The position numbers and the translations under genes were made by a program. Positions 1 to 7,721 of a stretch of 64,000 nucleotides of DNA are shown one piece after another. The notes below the pieces were generated by a model. The model was not told the origin of the DNA and did no database searches. It saw only the letters and a list, made by a program, of their open reading frames with translations. How positions within the stretch are numbered: position 1 is the first letter of the stretch; each line of letters opens with the position of its first letter. Origin of the DNA: Shewanella metallivivens (lineage in GTDB: Bacteria > Pseudomonadota > Gammaproteobacteria > Enterobacterales > Shewanellaceae); the NCBI RefSeq assembly GCF_028750675.1, contig NZ_JAQQPZ010000009.1:40616-104615 (forward strand), given 5' to 3'.

Positions 1-99
1 ATACGAGCTAATGGCAGTAGTGTAGACAAAACATAATCGATAAACCAAGCTAAAATTTGTTAGCATTGTTGTAAATCAACTCATGGCATATTGATACGC

Positions 100-804
100 A
101 TGCAATTTGAACCCAAATTAGAAACAGGTGTTTTACTCAAACGTTATAAACGCTTTTTGGCCGACGTAGCCTTACCCGATGGACAAGTCATCACGATTCA
201 TTGTCCTAACACGGGGTCAATGAAAAATTGTTTATTTCCGGGAGAGCCAGTTTGGTTTTCAACCTCCGATAACCCCAAACGTAAATACCCTCACACATGG
301 GAACTAATGCAGACAGATCAACAACATCTCATCGGCATCAATACCGGACGCGCTAACGCCCTCGCAGAAGAAGCCATCAATCAACATGTTATTACAGAAC
401 TTCAAGGCTATGACACGTTAAAACGCGAAGTAAAATATGGTAGTGAAAATAGCAGAATCGATATCTTGCTCACTAGCCAAACCTTACCAGAGTGCTATAT
501 TGAAGTGAAGAGTTGTACATTGCTAGAAGACCAAGTGGGCTATTTTCCTGATGCCGTCACAACGCGGGGACAAAAGCATCTACGCGAACTAATCCATATG
601 GTCACAATGGGCCACCGAGCAGTATTATTGTTTGTGGTACAGCACAGTGGCATATCGACCGTAAAACCCGCGCGACATATTGACCCACAATACGCAGACT
701 TACTTGAACAAGCCGTTGCTAAGGGTGTTGAAGTGTTAGCATATAAAGCTGAGCTTTCACCACAAGGGAGTCAATTAATTCAACCTTGTAATGTGATGTT
801 CTGA
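100..804 (+). CDS. sfsA: Sugar fermentation stimulation protein SfsA
   Basis: SfsA family protein of 234 residues, the usual length. The family was named for an effect on maltose metabolism in E. coli; it is thought to bind nucleic acid and its biochemical role is uncertain. Seen here: the N-terminal RYKRFLADV block, CPNTGSM near residue 37, and RIDILL followed by YIEVKS, an arrangement like the D...ExK core of restriction-type nucleases. I start at the ATG at 100 because [10 protein letters not shown] aligns with the E. coli start; an in-frame TTG at 91 would add only three residues. It lies directly upstream of dksA, as in enterobacteria. The 90 bases before it hold no other gene that I can see. 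Confidence 0.93.
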   Translation: MQFEPKLETGVLLKRYKRFLADVALPDGQVITIHCPNTGSMKNCLFPGEPVWFSTSDNPKRKYPHTWELMQTDQQHLIGINTGRANALAEEAINQHVITELQGYDTLKREVKYGSENSRIDILLTSQTLPECYIEVKSCTLLEDQVGYFPDAVTTRGQKHLRELIHMVTMGHRAVLLFVVQHSGISTVKPARHIDPQYADLLEQAVAKGVEVLAYKAELSPQGSQLIQPCNVMF

Positions 805-835
805 ACAAAAAACACTGAAATACTGAGTAAAAAAT

Positions 836-873
836 TTGCCTAGCTATACAGATTCTGCTATAGATAGCGGCCG
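836..873 (+). promoter_or_regulatory. Candidate sigma-70 promoter of dksA
   Basis: TTGCCT (836-841) and TATAGA (859-864) are separated by 17 bases, upstream of dksA. The -10 is followed at once by a GC-rich discriminator-like block (TAGCGGCCG, 865-873). The same nine bases recur at 887-895, a 22-bp period. GC-rich discriminators are typical of promoters controlled by ppGpp and DksA, so autoregulation is plausible but inferred. Confidence 0.5.
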
Positions 874-942
874 TAAAAATAAGACATAGCGGCCGATAAA
901 TTAAGACGCCCTTAAAACGCAAATGATTACAGGAGATGCGTT

Positions 943-1383
943 ATGCCTGAAGGCACTAAAACACTTGGCGTACTCGCTATTGCTGGTGTAGATCCTTACC
1001 AGGAGTCAGCTGGTGAAGAGTATATGAATACCAAGCAACGTGGTCACTTTAAACTGATCCTCGAAGCATGGCGTAACCAATTGCGTGAAGAAGTCGACCG
1101 TACGTTAACTCACATGCAAGATGAAGCTGCAAACTTCCCAGATCCTGTTGACCGTGCAGCACAAGAAGAGTTCAGCTTAGAACTACGTGCTCGCGACAGA
1201 GAACGTAAGCTGATCAAGAAGATTGAAAAGACATTACAGAAAATTGAAGAAGACGATTTCGGTTTCTGTGACTCTTGTGGTATCGAAATTGGTATCCGTC
1301 GTCTTGAAGCACGCCCTACAGCCGATCAGTGTATCGATTGTAAGACGCTAGCTGAGATTAAAGAAAAACAAATGGCGGGTTAA
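943..1383 (+). CDS. dksA: RNA polymerase-binding transcription factor DksA
   Basis: DksA (146 aa) binds in the RNA polymerase secondary channel and, with ppGpp, mediates the stringent response at rRNA and amino acid promoters. The coiled-coil tip has the DxxDxA motif (Asp67, Asp70, Ala72 in DPVDRA). The C-terminal zinc finger has all four cysteines (109, 112, 130, 133), so this is the classical zinc-containing paralogue. The ATG has a good AGGAG ribosome site. A rho-independent terminator follows the stop, so dksA is probably transcribed alone from the promoter at 836-864, although gluQ lies just downstream. Confidence 0.98.
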   Translation: MPEGTKTLGVLAIAGVDPYQESAGEEYMNTKQRGHFKLILEAWRNQLREEVDRTLTHMQDEAANFPDPVDRAAQEEFSLELRARDRERKLIKKIEKTLQKIEEDDFGFCDSCGIEIGIRRLEARPTADQCIDCKTLAEIKEKQMAG

Positions 1384-1397
1384 CCCGTGTTTTATCA

Positions 1398-1425
1398 GGG
1401 CGAGATCATCTCGCCCTCTTGTTTG
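1398..1425 (+). terminator. Rho-independent terminator after dksA
   Basis: GGGCGAGA, a 3-base loop, TCTCGCCC, then a T-rich tail (TCTTGTTTGCTTT). It lies 15 bases after the dksA stop. Confidence 0.8.
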
Positions 1426-1510
1426 CTTTAATCAAAAAATAAACCGCGTAGTAGCGTAACCACAAATGGATTACGCCTATGCGAATTTTTCGACTAAAAA
1501 ATTCATCCTC

Positions 1511-2398
1511 ATGAGCACACCTGAGTACATTGGACGTTTTGCACCCTCTCCCTCTGGGCCATTACACTTTGGTTCTCTGATTGCTGCCTTAGGCAGTTAC
1601 CTTCGTGCACACAGTCAACAAGGCCAATGGCTTGTTCGTATTGAAGATATAGACCCCCCCCGTGAAATCCCAGGTGCCAGTGACGATATTTTGCGTACAC
1701 TTGATGCCTATGGTCTACATTGGCATGGCACAGTGTTATGCCAGCATCAACGTCATGACGCTTACCAACAGCAAATAGATGAGTTAATCCGTCATGATCA
1801 GGCCTACTTTTGTCAGTGCACTCGCAAAATGATTCAAGCACATGGAGGCATATATGACGGCCGCTGCGGTTTATGTCAGCCACGCCTAACTGAAGGGGCT
1901 ATTCGTATCCGCAATCACGCCAGAACCAATAGTTTTAATGACTTAGTCCAAGGAAAAGTCACGGTAGACGAGCGCTTTGCCGCAGAAGATTTTATCATTA
2001 AACGCAGTGACGGCTTATATGCCTATCAATTAGCCGTAGTGTTAGATGACGCTTATCAAGGTATTACCGAAGTCGTTAGAGGGTGCGATTTACTTGAAGC
2101 CAGCTGCCGGCAAATCAGTTTATTTTCAATATTAGGCTTAGGTGCGCCACAATGGTTACATTTACCATTAGCGTGTGCTCAAAAAGGCTTTAAATTATCT
2201 AAACAAAACCATGCCCCTGCAATAAACACAAAGCTGCCACAAGCCAGTATCTCTGCAGCATTAAGCTTTTTAGGCCAGCCAGAAGTCGATGTAGATTCAG
2301 TCGAGGTGATGCTACAACAGGCGGTGGCACAATTTAGCCTAGATGGGATCCCAAAACACAAAGAAATCGTATTAGCAGCAACAAACCTGGCAACTTAG
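1511..2398 (+). CDS. gluQ: Glutamyl-Q tRNA(Asp) synthetase
   Basis: GluQ-RS is a truncated glutamyl-tRNA synthetase paralogue without an anticodon-binding domain. It activates glutamate and attaches it to the queuosine base of tRNA-Asp. Seen: the HIGH-like HFGSL after RFAPSPSG, RIEDIDPPRE, the zinc-site cysteines (FCQC and RCGLC), EDFIIKRSDGLYAYQLAVV, and the KMSKS-like KLSKQ. From the ATG at 1511 the protein is 295 aa. An upstream in-frame ATG at 1466 would add 15 residues; some homologues carry a comparable extension, so the start is not settled. It sits between dksA and pcnB as in E. coli. Confidence 0.93.
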   Translation: MSTPEYIGRFAPSPSGPLHFGSLIAALGSYLRAHSQQGQWLVRIEDIDPPREIPGASDDILRTLDAYGLHWHGTVLCQHQRHDAYQQQIDELIRHDQAYFCQCTRKMIQAHGGIYDGRCGLCQPRLTEGAIRIRNHARTNSFNDLVQGKVTVDERFAAEDFIIKRSDGLYAYQLAVVLDDAYQGITEVVRGCDLLEASCRQISLFSILGLGAPQWLHLPLACAQKGFKLSKQNHAPAINTKLPQASISAALSFLGQPEVDVDSVEVMLQQAVAQFSLDGIPKHKEIVLAATNLAT

Positions 2399-2528
2399 TT
2401 AATAAATGCAATCGTGGTTTGTATATAAGCGGTTTTAGCCACGTTGCACATATACTCATTGCATCACATTTAATGTATTATACCCGCCAGATTTTTATTC
2501 AATTTATTCGAGTATCACGAGGTGTATT

Positions 2529-3944
2529 ATTTTTCGCCGTATTAGCCAATTCTGTAAACAGCTATTTGAAGACAACAAAGTAGCTCCAGCACTTGAAGAA
2601 CCCATTCAAGAAGATGGCTTACGTCTGGATATTATCTCCAGAGATGGTCACTCAATTTCACGTCGCCAAATTAGTGAAAACGCACTAAAGGTGCTTTATC
2701 GTCTAAACAAATCTGGCTACAAAGCCTATTTGGTCGGTGGAGGCGTGCGCGATATCCTACTTGGTCTACAGCCAAAAGATTTTGACGTGGTGACCAATGC
2801 CACCCCTGAAGACATTAAAAAGCTGTTCAGAAACTGCCGATTAGTTGGACGTAGATTTAGACTGGCTCACATTGTATTTGGTCGCGATGTAATCGAGGTC
2901 GCAACGTTTCGTGGCCACCATGGTGAAACGGACGATAAAATATCCAAATCAAACGCTGAAGGTCGCTTGTTGCGCGACAATGTTTACGGCGAAATTGACG
3001 AAGATGCAGAACGTCGTGATTTTACCATCAATGCACTTTATTACGATATCAGTGACTATTCTATTCGCAGTTATGGCGGCGGTATTAGCGATCTTCACTC
3101 TCGTACTATAAAACTCATCGGCGATCCGGAAACCCGTTATCGTGAAGACCCTGTGCGTATGCTACGTGCCGTTCGCTTTGCAACCAAACTGGATATGCAA
3201 ATCGACGCAACTACTGCGGAACCAATCAATGCATTAGCGCCATTATTAAGCGACATACCTGCGGCGCGTATGTACGAAGAAGTGCTCAAACTTTTCTTTG
3301 CCGGTAAAGCACAAGCCAATTATCAAATGATGCAAGATTTTGGATTGTTTGCGCCATTGTTCCCGCAAGTGAGCGCGTTAATCAGCGAATCTCCAAAAGG
3401 CCATACAGCCAAAATGCTTGATGCTATTATGCGCAATACCGATTTACGCGTAAGCCAAGATAAACCTGTCACACCCGCTTTCTTTTATGCGGCCATTTTA
3501 TGGTATCCGTTGAAGCAGCGTGCGGATGATATTGCCATTGAAAGCGGATTAACCCATTACGATGCACACGTAGCCGCTATGGGTGATGTCATGGAGCAAC
3601 AATGTCGTACCATTAGTATTCCACGCCGCTTTAGTACACCGGCCAAAGATATTTGGCAGTTACAATTACGCCTTGAGCGCAGCCAAGGCACACGTGCCTT
3701 TAAACTACTAGAAAACCCTAAGTTTAGAGCCGCGTACGACCTACTGTTATTAAGAGGCGAAGCGGAAGCAGGCAACACAGCTAAAATTGCAGCTTGGTGG
3801 AAATCTTTTGTCGAGGCAGACGAAAATGAGCGGGGTGATATCGCCAAAAGCGTCAATAAAAGCAGTAACAGCCGCAACCGTAATGCGCCGCAGCGTAAAC
3901 GTCGTCGTAAACCTGCGGCTCAACCTAAGCCAACAGCTGAGTAG
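2529..3944 (+). CDS. pcnB: Poly(A) polymerase I, apparent AUU start
   Basis: PcnB adds 3' poly(A) tails that promote RNA decay. Conserved coding sequence extends upstream of the first GTG (2691): codons from ATT at 2529 read MFRRISQFCKQLFEDNK and continue to SRRQISENALKVLYRLNKSGY, colinear with the E. coli protein (MFTRVANFCRK...SRKDISENALKVMYRLNK). No ATG, GTG or TTG lies in frame near 2529. GAGG at 2519-2522 gives 6-base spacing to ATT. E. coli pcnB is a known AUU-initiated gene, so the same start is likely here (471 aa). Nucleotidyltransferase motifs are GGGVRDILLG and DFDVVTNATP. The C-terminus is basic (RNRNAPQRKRRRKP). folK follows after 2 bases. Confidence 0.92.
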   Translation: MFRRISQFCKQLFEDNKVAPALEEPIQEDGLRLDIISRDGHSISRRQISENALKVLYRLNKSGYKAYLVGGGVRDILLGLQPKDFDVVTNATPEDIKKLFRNCRLVGRRFRLAHIVFGRDVIEVATFRGHHGETDDKISKSNAEGRLLRDNVYGEIDEDAERRDFTINALYYDISDYSIRSYGGGISDLHSRTIKLIGDPETRYREDPVRMLRAVRFATKLDMQIDATTAEPINALAPLLSDIPAARMYEEVLKLFFAGKAQANYQMMQDFGLFAPLFPQVSALISESPKGHTAKMLDAIMRNTDLRVSQDKPVTPAFFYAAILWYPLKQRADDIAIESGLTHYDAHVAAMGDVMEQQCRTISIPRRFSTPAKDIWQLQLRLERSQGTRAFKLLENPKFRAAYDLLLLRGEAEAGNTAKIAAWWKSFVEADENERGDIAKSVNKSSNSRNRNAPQRKRRRKPAAQPKPTAE

Positions 3945-3946
3945 CC

Positions 3947-4432
3947 ATGGCAGTACAAGTTTATGTGGCGTTAGGGGCAAATTTAGCCAATCCTACACAA
4001 CAATTAGATGATGCCGTTAACGCGCTAACATCATTAGCAGAAAACAGCTCACTGATTGTGTCTAGTTATTATGGCTCAGCGCCGATGGGAGATGTTGTAC
4101 AACCTGACTACGTTAATGCTGTGGCAGGTTTTATGACATCATTATCTCCCATCGACTTACTCGATGCATTACAACACATAGAACAACAACAAGGACGCGT
4201 AAGGCTTCAACATTGGGGGCCACGGACTCTCGATTTAGACTTACTCCTTTACGGGCAACAGCAAATATCATTGCCACGACTCACTGTGCCACATTACGGC
4301 ATGAAACAACGCAGCTTTGTATTAATACCCTTAGCAGACATTGCGCCTACCCTCACACTACCCTGTAATACGAGCCTTGAAAGCCTGATTAGTGTGACAA
4401 TGCGCGATGAATTGCAAAAGCTTATCGAGTAG
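3947..4432 (+). CDS. folK: 2-amino-4-hydroxy-6-hydroxymethyldihydropteridine pyrophosphokinase
   Basis: FolK (161 aa) transfers pyrophosphate from ATP to hydroxymethyldihydropterin in folate synthesis. Diagnostic motifs are the N-terminal LGANLANP loop and GPRTLDLDLLLYG, which contains the Mg/ATP-binding RTxDLD core, followed by LTVPHYGMKQRSFVLIPL. It starts 2 bases after the pcnB stop, so the two genes are almost certainly co-transcribed and perhaps translationally coupled. Confidence 0.96.
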   Translation: MAVQVYVALGANLANPTQQLDDAVNALTSLAENSSLIVSSYYGSAPMGDVVQPDYVNAVAGFMTSLSPIDLLDALQHIEQQQGRVRLQHWGPRTLDLDLLLYGQQQISLPRLTVPHYGMKQRSFVLIPLADIAPTLTLPCNTSLESLISVTMRDELQKLIE

Positions 4433-4498
4433 AGTTGATCTTAACCGGCAGCAGATTAAGCTCAGCTTTTTAGTATTTCAATTTTTAAAGAGTCTACT

Positions 4499-5293
4499 AT
4501 GTCAAAAGTCACCAGTTCGACCCTAATCAAGTTCAAACAAGAAGGCAAAAAGTTCACCGCACTAACAGCCTATGACGCCAGTTTTGCCGGCGCATTTGAC
4601 AGCGAAGGTGTTGATGTATTACTGGTGGGCGACTCACTGGGCATGGTACTACAAGGACATGACGATACACTTCCAGTTACGGTTGCGGATATCGCTTATC
4701 ACACAGCTTGTGTTAAACGCGGTATTTCACGCTCGCTATTAATAGCCGACATGCCTTTTATGAGCTATAGCACCCCACAACAAACCATGGAAAATGCTGC
4801 GTTGCTAATGCAAGCTGGCGCTAACATGGTGAAAGTTGAAGGCGGTCACTGGTTACTTGAAAGCGTAAAAATGCTCACAGAACGCGGTATTCCAGTATGT
4901 GCACATTTAGGATTAACACCACAATCAGTACATGTATTTGGTGGCTTTAAAGTACAAGGCCGTGATGCCGAAAATGCCCAACGTATTCTTGATGAAGCGA
5001 AAGCACTGCAAGCCGCTGGTGCGCAATTATTAGTGGTTGAATGTATCCCACCACAATTAGCTAAAGCCATTACCGAAGCCCTTACTATTCCTGTGATTGG
5101 CATTGGCGCAGGTGCTGATACCGACGGACAAATCCTCGTGATGCACGATGTTTTAGGTATTTCGAGCGGCTATATTCCACGTTTTTCTAAAAACTACCTC
5201 AAACAAACTGGTGAGATCCGTTCAGCCATTCGAGCCTACATCGACGAGGTTTCTGCTGGCACTTTCCCTGCTGAAGAACACACATTTAATTAG
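4499..5293 (+). CDS. panB: 3-methyl-2-oxobutanoate hydroxymethyltransferase
   Basis: PanB (264 aa, the standard size) makes ketopantoate from ketoisovalerate and methylene-tetrahydrofolate, the first committed step of pantothenate synthesis. Motifs seen: [39 protein letters not shown] and IPVIGIGAG. The upstream AAAGAG gives a plausible ribosome site. It precedes panC, from which it is separated by a 77-base spacer containing a strong hairpin, and follows folK, an order shared with E. coli. Confidence 0.97.
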   Translation: MSKVTSSTLIKFKQEGKKFTALTAYDASFAGAFDSEGVDVLLVGDSLGMVLQGHDDTLPVTVADIAYHTACVKRGISRSLLIADMPFMSYSTPQQTMENAALLMQAGANMVKVEGGHWLLESVKMLTERGIPVCAHLGLTPQSVHVFGGFKVQGRDAENAQRILDEAKALQAAGAQLLVVECIPPQLAKAITEALTIPVIGIGAGADTDGQILVMHDVLGISSGYIPRFSKNYLKQTGEIRSAIRAYIDEVSAGTFPAEEHTFN

Positions 5294-5306
5294 CCAAAAA
5301 CTCACC

Positions 5307-5341
5307 CGCTTGCGCCGCTGAATGACAAGGCCGCGCAAGCG
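5307..5341 (+). repeat. Hairpin between panB and panC
   Basis: CGCTTGCGC (5307-5315) pairs perfectly with GCGCAAGCG (5333-5341) across a 17-base loop and is followed by CGTTTATTTT. It sits in the panB-panC spacer. It could be a weak terminator, attenuator or mRNA stabiliser; the short T-tract makes full termination doubtful. Confidence 0.5.
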
Positions 5342-5370
5342 CGTTTATTTTAGTAAGGTTCGACAATAAC

Positions 5371-6225
5371 ATGATTACTACCGCTGCCATTTCAACCATT
5401 CGCGAACATGTCAAAGCTTGGCACACCAAAGGCGAAACCGTTGCTTTTGTCCCCACCATGGGCAATTTACATCAAGGTCACATCACCCTTGTTAATGAAG
5501 CTAAAACCCGTGCAGATCACGTGGTAGTGTCTATTTTTGTCAATCCAATGCAATTTGGTCCTAAAGAAGATTTAGACGGTTATCCTCGCACGCTCGAACA
5601 AGACAGCGAAAAGCTAATCGCAGCCGGTGCCGAATTATTATTTACTCCCACGCCAGAGCTTATTTACCCTAGAGGTTTAGCTCAACAAACCTTTATCGAA
5701 GTACCAGACATTGGCGATGAATTGTGCGGTGCAAGTCGCCCAGGACATTTTCGAGGGGTGGCGACCATTGTCGCCAAACTGTTTAATATTGTTCAGCCAG
5801 ACATGGCGTTGTTTGGACGTAAAGATTTCCAGCAATTAATGATTATTAAAACCATGGTTGAAGACTTATCAATGCCAATCGAAGTCATTGGCATTGATAC
5901 CATTCGCGAGGCATCTGGCCTCGCAATGAGTTCACGTAATGGCTATCTCACTGCCGATGAAAAACACCGTGCCGCAACATTGAAGCGTACTATCGATGAC
6001 GTGATAAATGCCGTACAGCACGGTCAAGATCACCGCCAAGCCATCGCCCAAGCCGAGCAACAACTTAAGGCTGCCGGCTTTACCCCAGATTACTTTGAGC
6101 TCAGAAGCGCTGACACCCTCAGACAAGCCAATGAAAATGACAACCACTTAGTGGTCATTGCTGCCGCATACTTAGGTAAAGCGCGTTTGATTGATAATGT
6201 GTCATTTTCTCGCCACCCTAAATAA
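5371..6225 (+). CDS. panC: Pantothenate synthetase
   Basis: PanC (284 aa) condenses pantoate and beta-alanine using ATP via a pantoyl-adenylate. Motifs: [10 protein letters not shown] (HIGH-like ATP site), [31 protein letters not shown] and MSSRNGYL (KMSKS-like). Length and order are normal. It is the last gene of the pcnB-folK-panBC run; a long non-coding stretch follows. Confidence 0.97.
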   Translation: MITTAAISTIREHVKAWHTKGETVAFVPTMGNLHQGHITLVNEAKTRADHVVVSIFVNPMQFGPKEDLDGYPRTLEQDSEKLIAAGAELLFTPTPELIYPRGLAQQTFIEVPDIGDELCGASRPGHFRGVATIVAKLFNIVQPDMALFGRKDFQQLMIIKTMVEDLSMPIEVIGIDTIREASGLAMSSRNGYLTADEKHRAATLKRTIDDVINAVQHGQDHRQAIAQAEQQLKAAGFTPDYFELRSADTLRQANENDNHLVVIAAAYLGKARLIDNVSFSRHPK

Positions 6226-6640
6226 CAATCATTGTTAAATAGACGAGCATTTTCGCTAAGTTAATAAAATAAAAAACAAAGATTATTCGTTTATATAAAA
6301 AATCCATTGTCAAAAAACTGGTTTTATCGATAAAATTGAGCCATATTTAATCAATCCAGCGTCATGGAGAAACCATTGTCGTTGGGTGATTACGTGAATA
6401 CGATTGATATGTAGTCAATATCCGGTAGCCCGAATGGCGAATGTCTTACTTTAGTAAAGTAAAACTATGTTAACCTGATCAATTGTTAAGTTGATTAACA
6501 TTGCTCCGCAGACAGTTAAAATATGGAACGATACCGGCAAGAGTGAACACGGTGAAAGGGTTTGTGAGTCGACACGGTAGTCAACGAGCTAAGTCCAGTG
6601 ATGGTGGTATCAATATCGTAAGCACCAAACTCAGGTATTA
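6226..6640. other. Non-coding stretch with structured segment, possible intron relic
   Basis: About 415 bases without a supportable ORF. The first 100 bases are AT-rich. From about 6340 the composition changes and several inverted repeats appear, such as ACTTTAGTAAAGT near 6451 and GTTAA...ATCAA/TTGAT...TTAAC at about 6469-6500. A purine-rich segment (GGAACGATACCGGCAAGAG near 6524, CACGGTGAAAGGG near 6549) resembles, from memory, domain I sequence of bacterial group II introns. No reverse transcriptase follows. The resemblance is weak evidence and I hold it only as a hypothesis. Confidence 0.25.
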
Positions 6641-6802
6641 ATACCAATCAGGATAAACAAGTGATCAGATATTACGTAGGAAAAATCGCTTAGAACAAGG
6701 CAGAAATTGCCGCGAGGTAGTTGTTCTACCTTCAAAATTTCTAACGACGTTATAAGCGATGTTAACCAGTAAGCATGATCACATTTTTGTGCTGATTGGT
6801 AT
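6641..6802. repeat. 162-bp MITE-like hairpin element, ATACCAATCAG ends
   Basis: The termini ATACCAATCAG (6641-6651) and CTGATTGGTAT (6792-6802) are perfect inverted repeats. Homology continues inward (GTGATCA at 6661-6667 against TGATCAC at 6776-6782). An inner pair, ATCGCTTAGAAC with AGAAATT against AATTTCT with TAAGCGAT, makes nearly the whole element one long imperfect hairpin. There is no coding capacity. It lies just upstream of the DUF4124-like gene and could affect its expression. Confidence 0.8.
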
Positions 6803-6837
6803 AAGTCAAAAAGTACAGCAAAAGGATGTGTGGCCGC

Positions 6838-7356
6838 ATGGCGAAAAGACTGTTATTCATTTTGTTGGCTTTGAGTGTGTTTAACGCTCAAGCTAATACT
6901 ATTTACAAATGCATGAAAGACGACAAAGTCGTGTTCAGTCAAACCGTATGTCCGCAAGAATTCCGCCAGCACAAAATTGAATACCAATTAGGTATTACTA
7001 CCGAAATCGACTCTGACAAACGTGAAATTAAAGAAGATCCGCTAAAAGCTTTACTTAACAAACAAACCATTTCTAAAGAAAAACTACTGCAACTGCTTGA
7101 TGGTGAGATTTATCGCTTAAAGCAAGAAAACAGCTATTTTGAAATTTTACGCGCCAGCGAAATTCAAAAACTAGATCGTAAACGTTACTGGCAAACTAAG
7201 CCAAAAGAAGACCCAAGTTACGGTTTAGAGTTGCAAGAAATTACCGATCGCTTTAATGATTTAACCAAAAATAATCTCAATGTAATCAGGGTATTGAATC
7301 AGCATAAATTGAAAATATCTGCTGAAACGCCCCCTGATGAATATATGAGTAATTAA
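6838..7356 (+). CDS. DUF4124-like exported protein
   Basis: Small secreted protein of unknown function. From the ATG at 6838 (172 aa) it begins with a signal peptide (MAKRLLFILLALSVFNAQA), then TIYKCMKDDKVVFSQTVC. This short Y-x-C...F-S-x-x-x-C module is typical of DUF4124 domains, which often precede coiled or charged tails. The rest is Lys/Glu-rich and predicted helical. An ATG at 6826 adds MCGR, but AAAGG would then abut the start, so 6838 is preferred. Its upstream region is interrupted by the repeat element ending at 6802. Confidence 0.7.
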   Translation: MAKRLLFILLALSVFNAQANTIYKCMKDDKVVFSQTVCPQEFRQHKIEYQLGITTEIDSDKREIKEDPLKALLNKQTISKEKLLQLLDGEIYRLKQENSYFEILRASEIQKLDRKRYWQTKPKEDPSYGLELQEITDRFNDLTKNNLNVIRVLNQHKLKISAETPPDEYMSN

Positions 7357-7375
7357 ACTTAGCGATCAACGCCCA

Positions 7376-7573
7376 TTAATCTGGCTTAAACACCCCAATC
7401 ATACTGCCGCTGGCTTTTTTCGGCACTTCAATATCGGTTTGTAAGGCGCGGTAATCACAATCTGTGCATTCTACGGTTTCAATACCATTTTCTTTAAACA
7501 ACAAAATACTGTCTTGTGCACCACATTTAGGGCATTTCGCCCCAGCAACAAAGCGCTTTTTGATTTTAGTCAT
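7376..7573 (-). CDS. yheV: YheV-family putative zinc ribbon protein
   Basis: 65 aa. Matches the YheV family: RFVAGAKCPKCGAQDS, then VECTDCDY, a zinc-ribbon pair of CxxC motifs about 20 residues apart, ending IGVFKPD as in E. coli (IGIFHPD). Function is unknown. The family is found near yheS/yheT in enterobacteria, and here it is divergent from yheS, agreeing with that neighbourhood. Confidence 0.88.
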   Translation of the reverse strand: MTKIKKRFVAGAKCPKCGAQDSILLFKENGIETVECTDCDYRALQTDIEVPKKASGSMIGVFKPD

Positions 7574-7721
7574 GATTTTCTCTACGTCAATTTACCTATC
7601 AAAGTATATACGGCTATTTTGCCTTATTCACCCACATGAGTCCCGCGATTGTGGGAAATAAATTGCAGATGCGATATCATCTACGCCATTATTCTATTGT
7701 TAAATATTCAAGTTGTAATTA

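Noticed and set aside
1..90. Possible 3' end of another gene at the window start
   Set aside because: No frame gives a recognisable tail; too short to judge.
719..922. 67-codon minus-strand frame between sfsA and dksA
   Set aside because: Overlaps the conserved sfsA 3' end and the dksA promoter, with no recognisable protein features.
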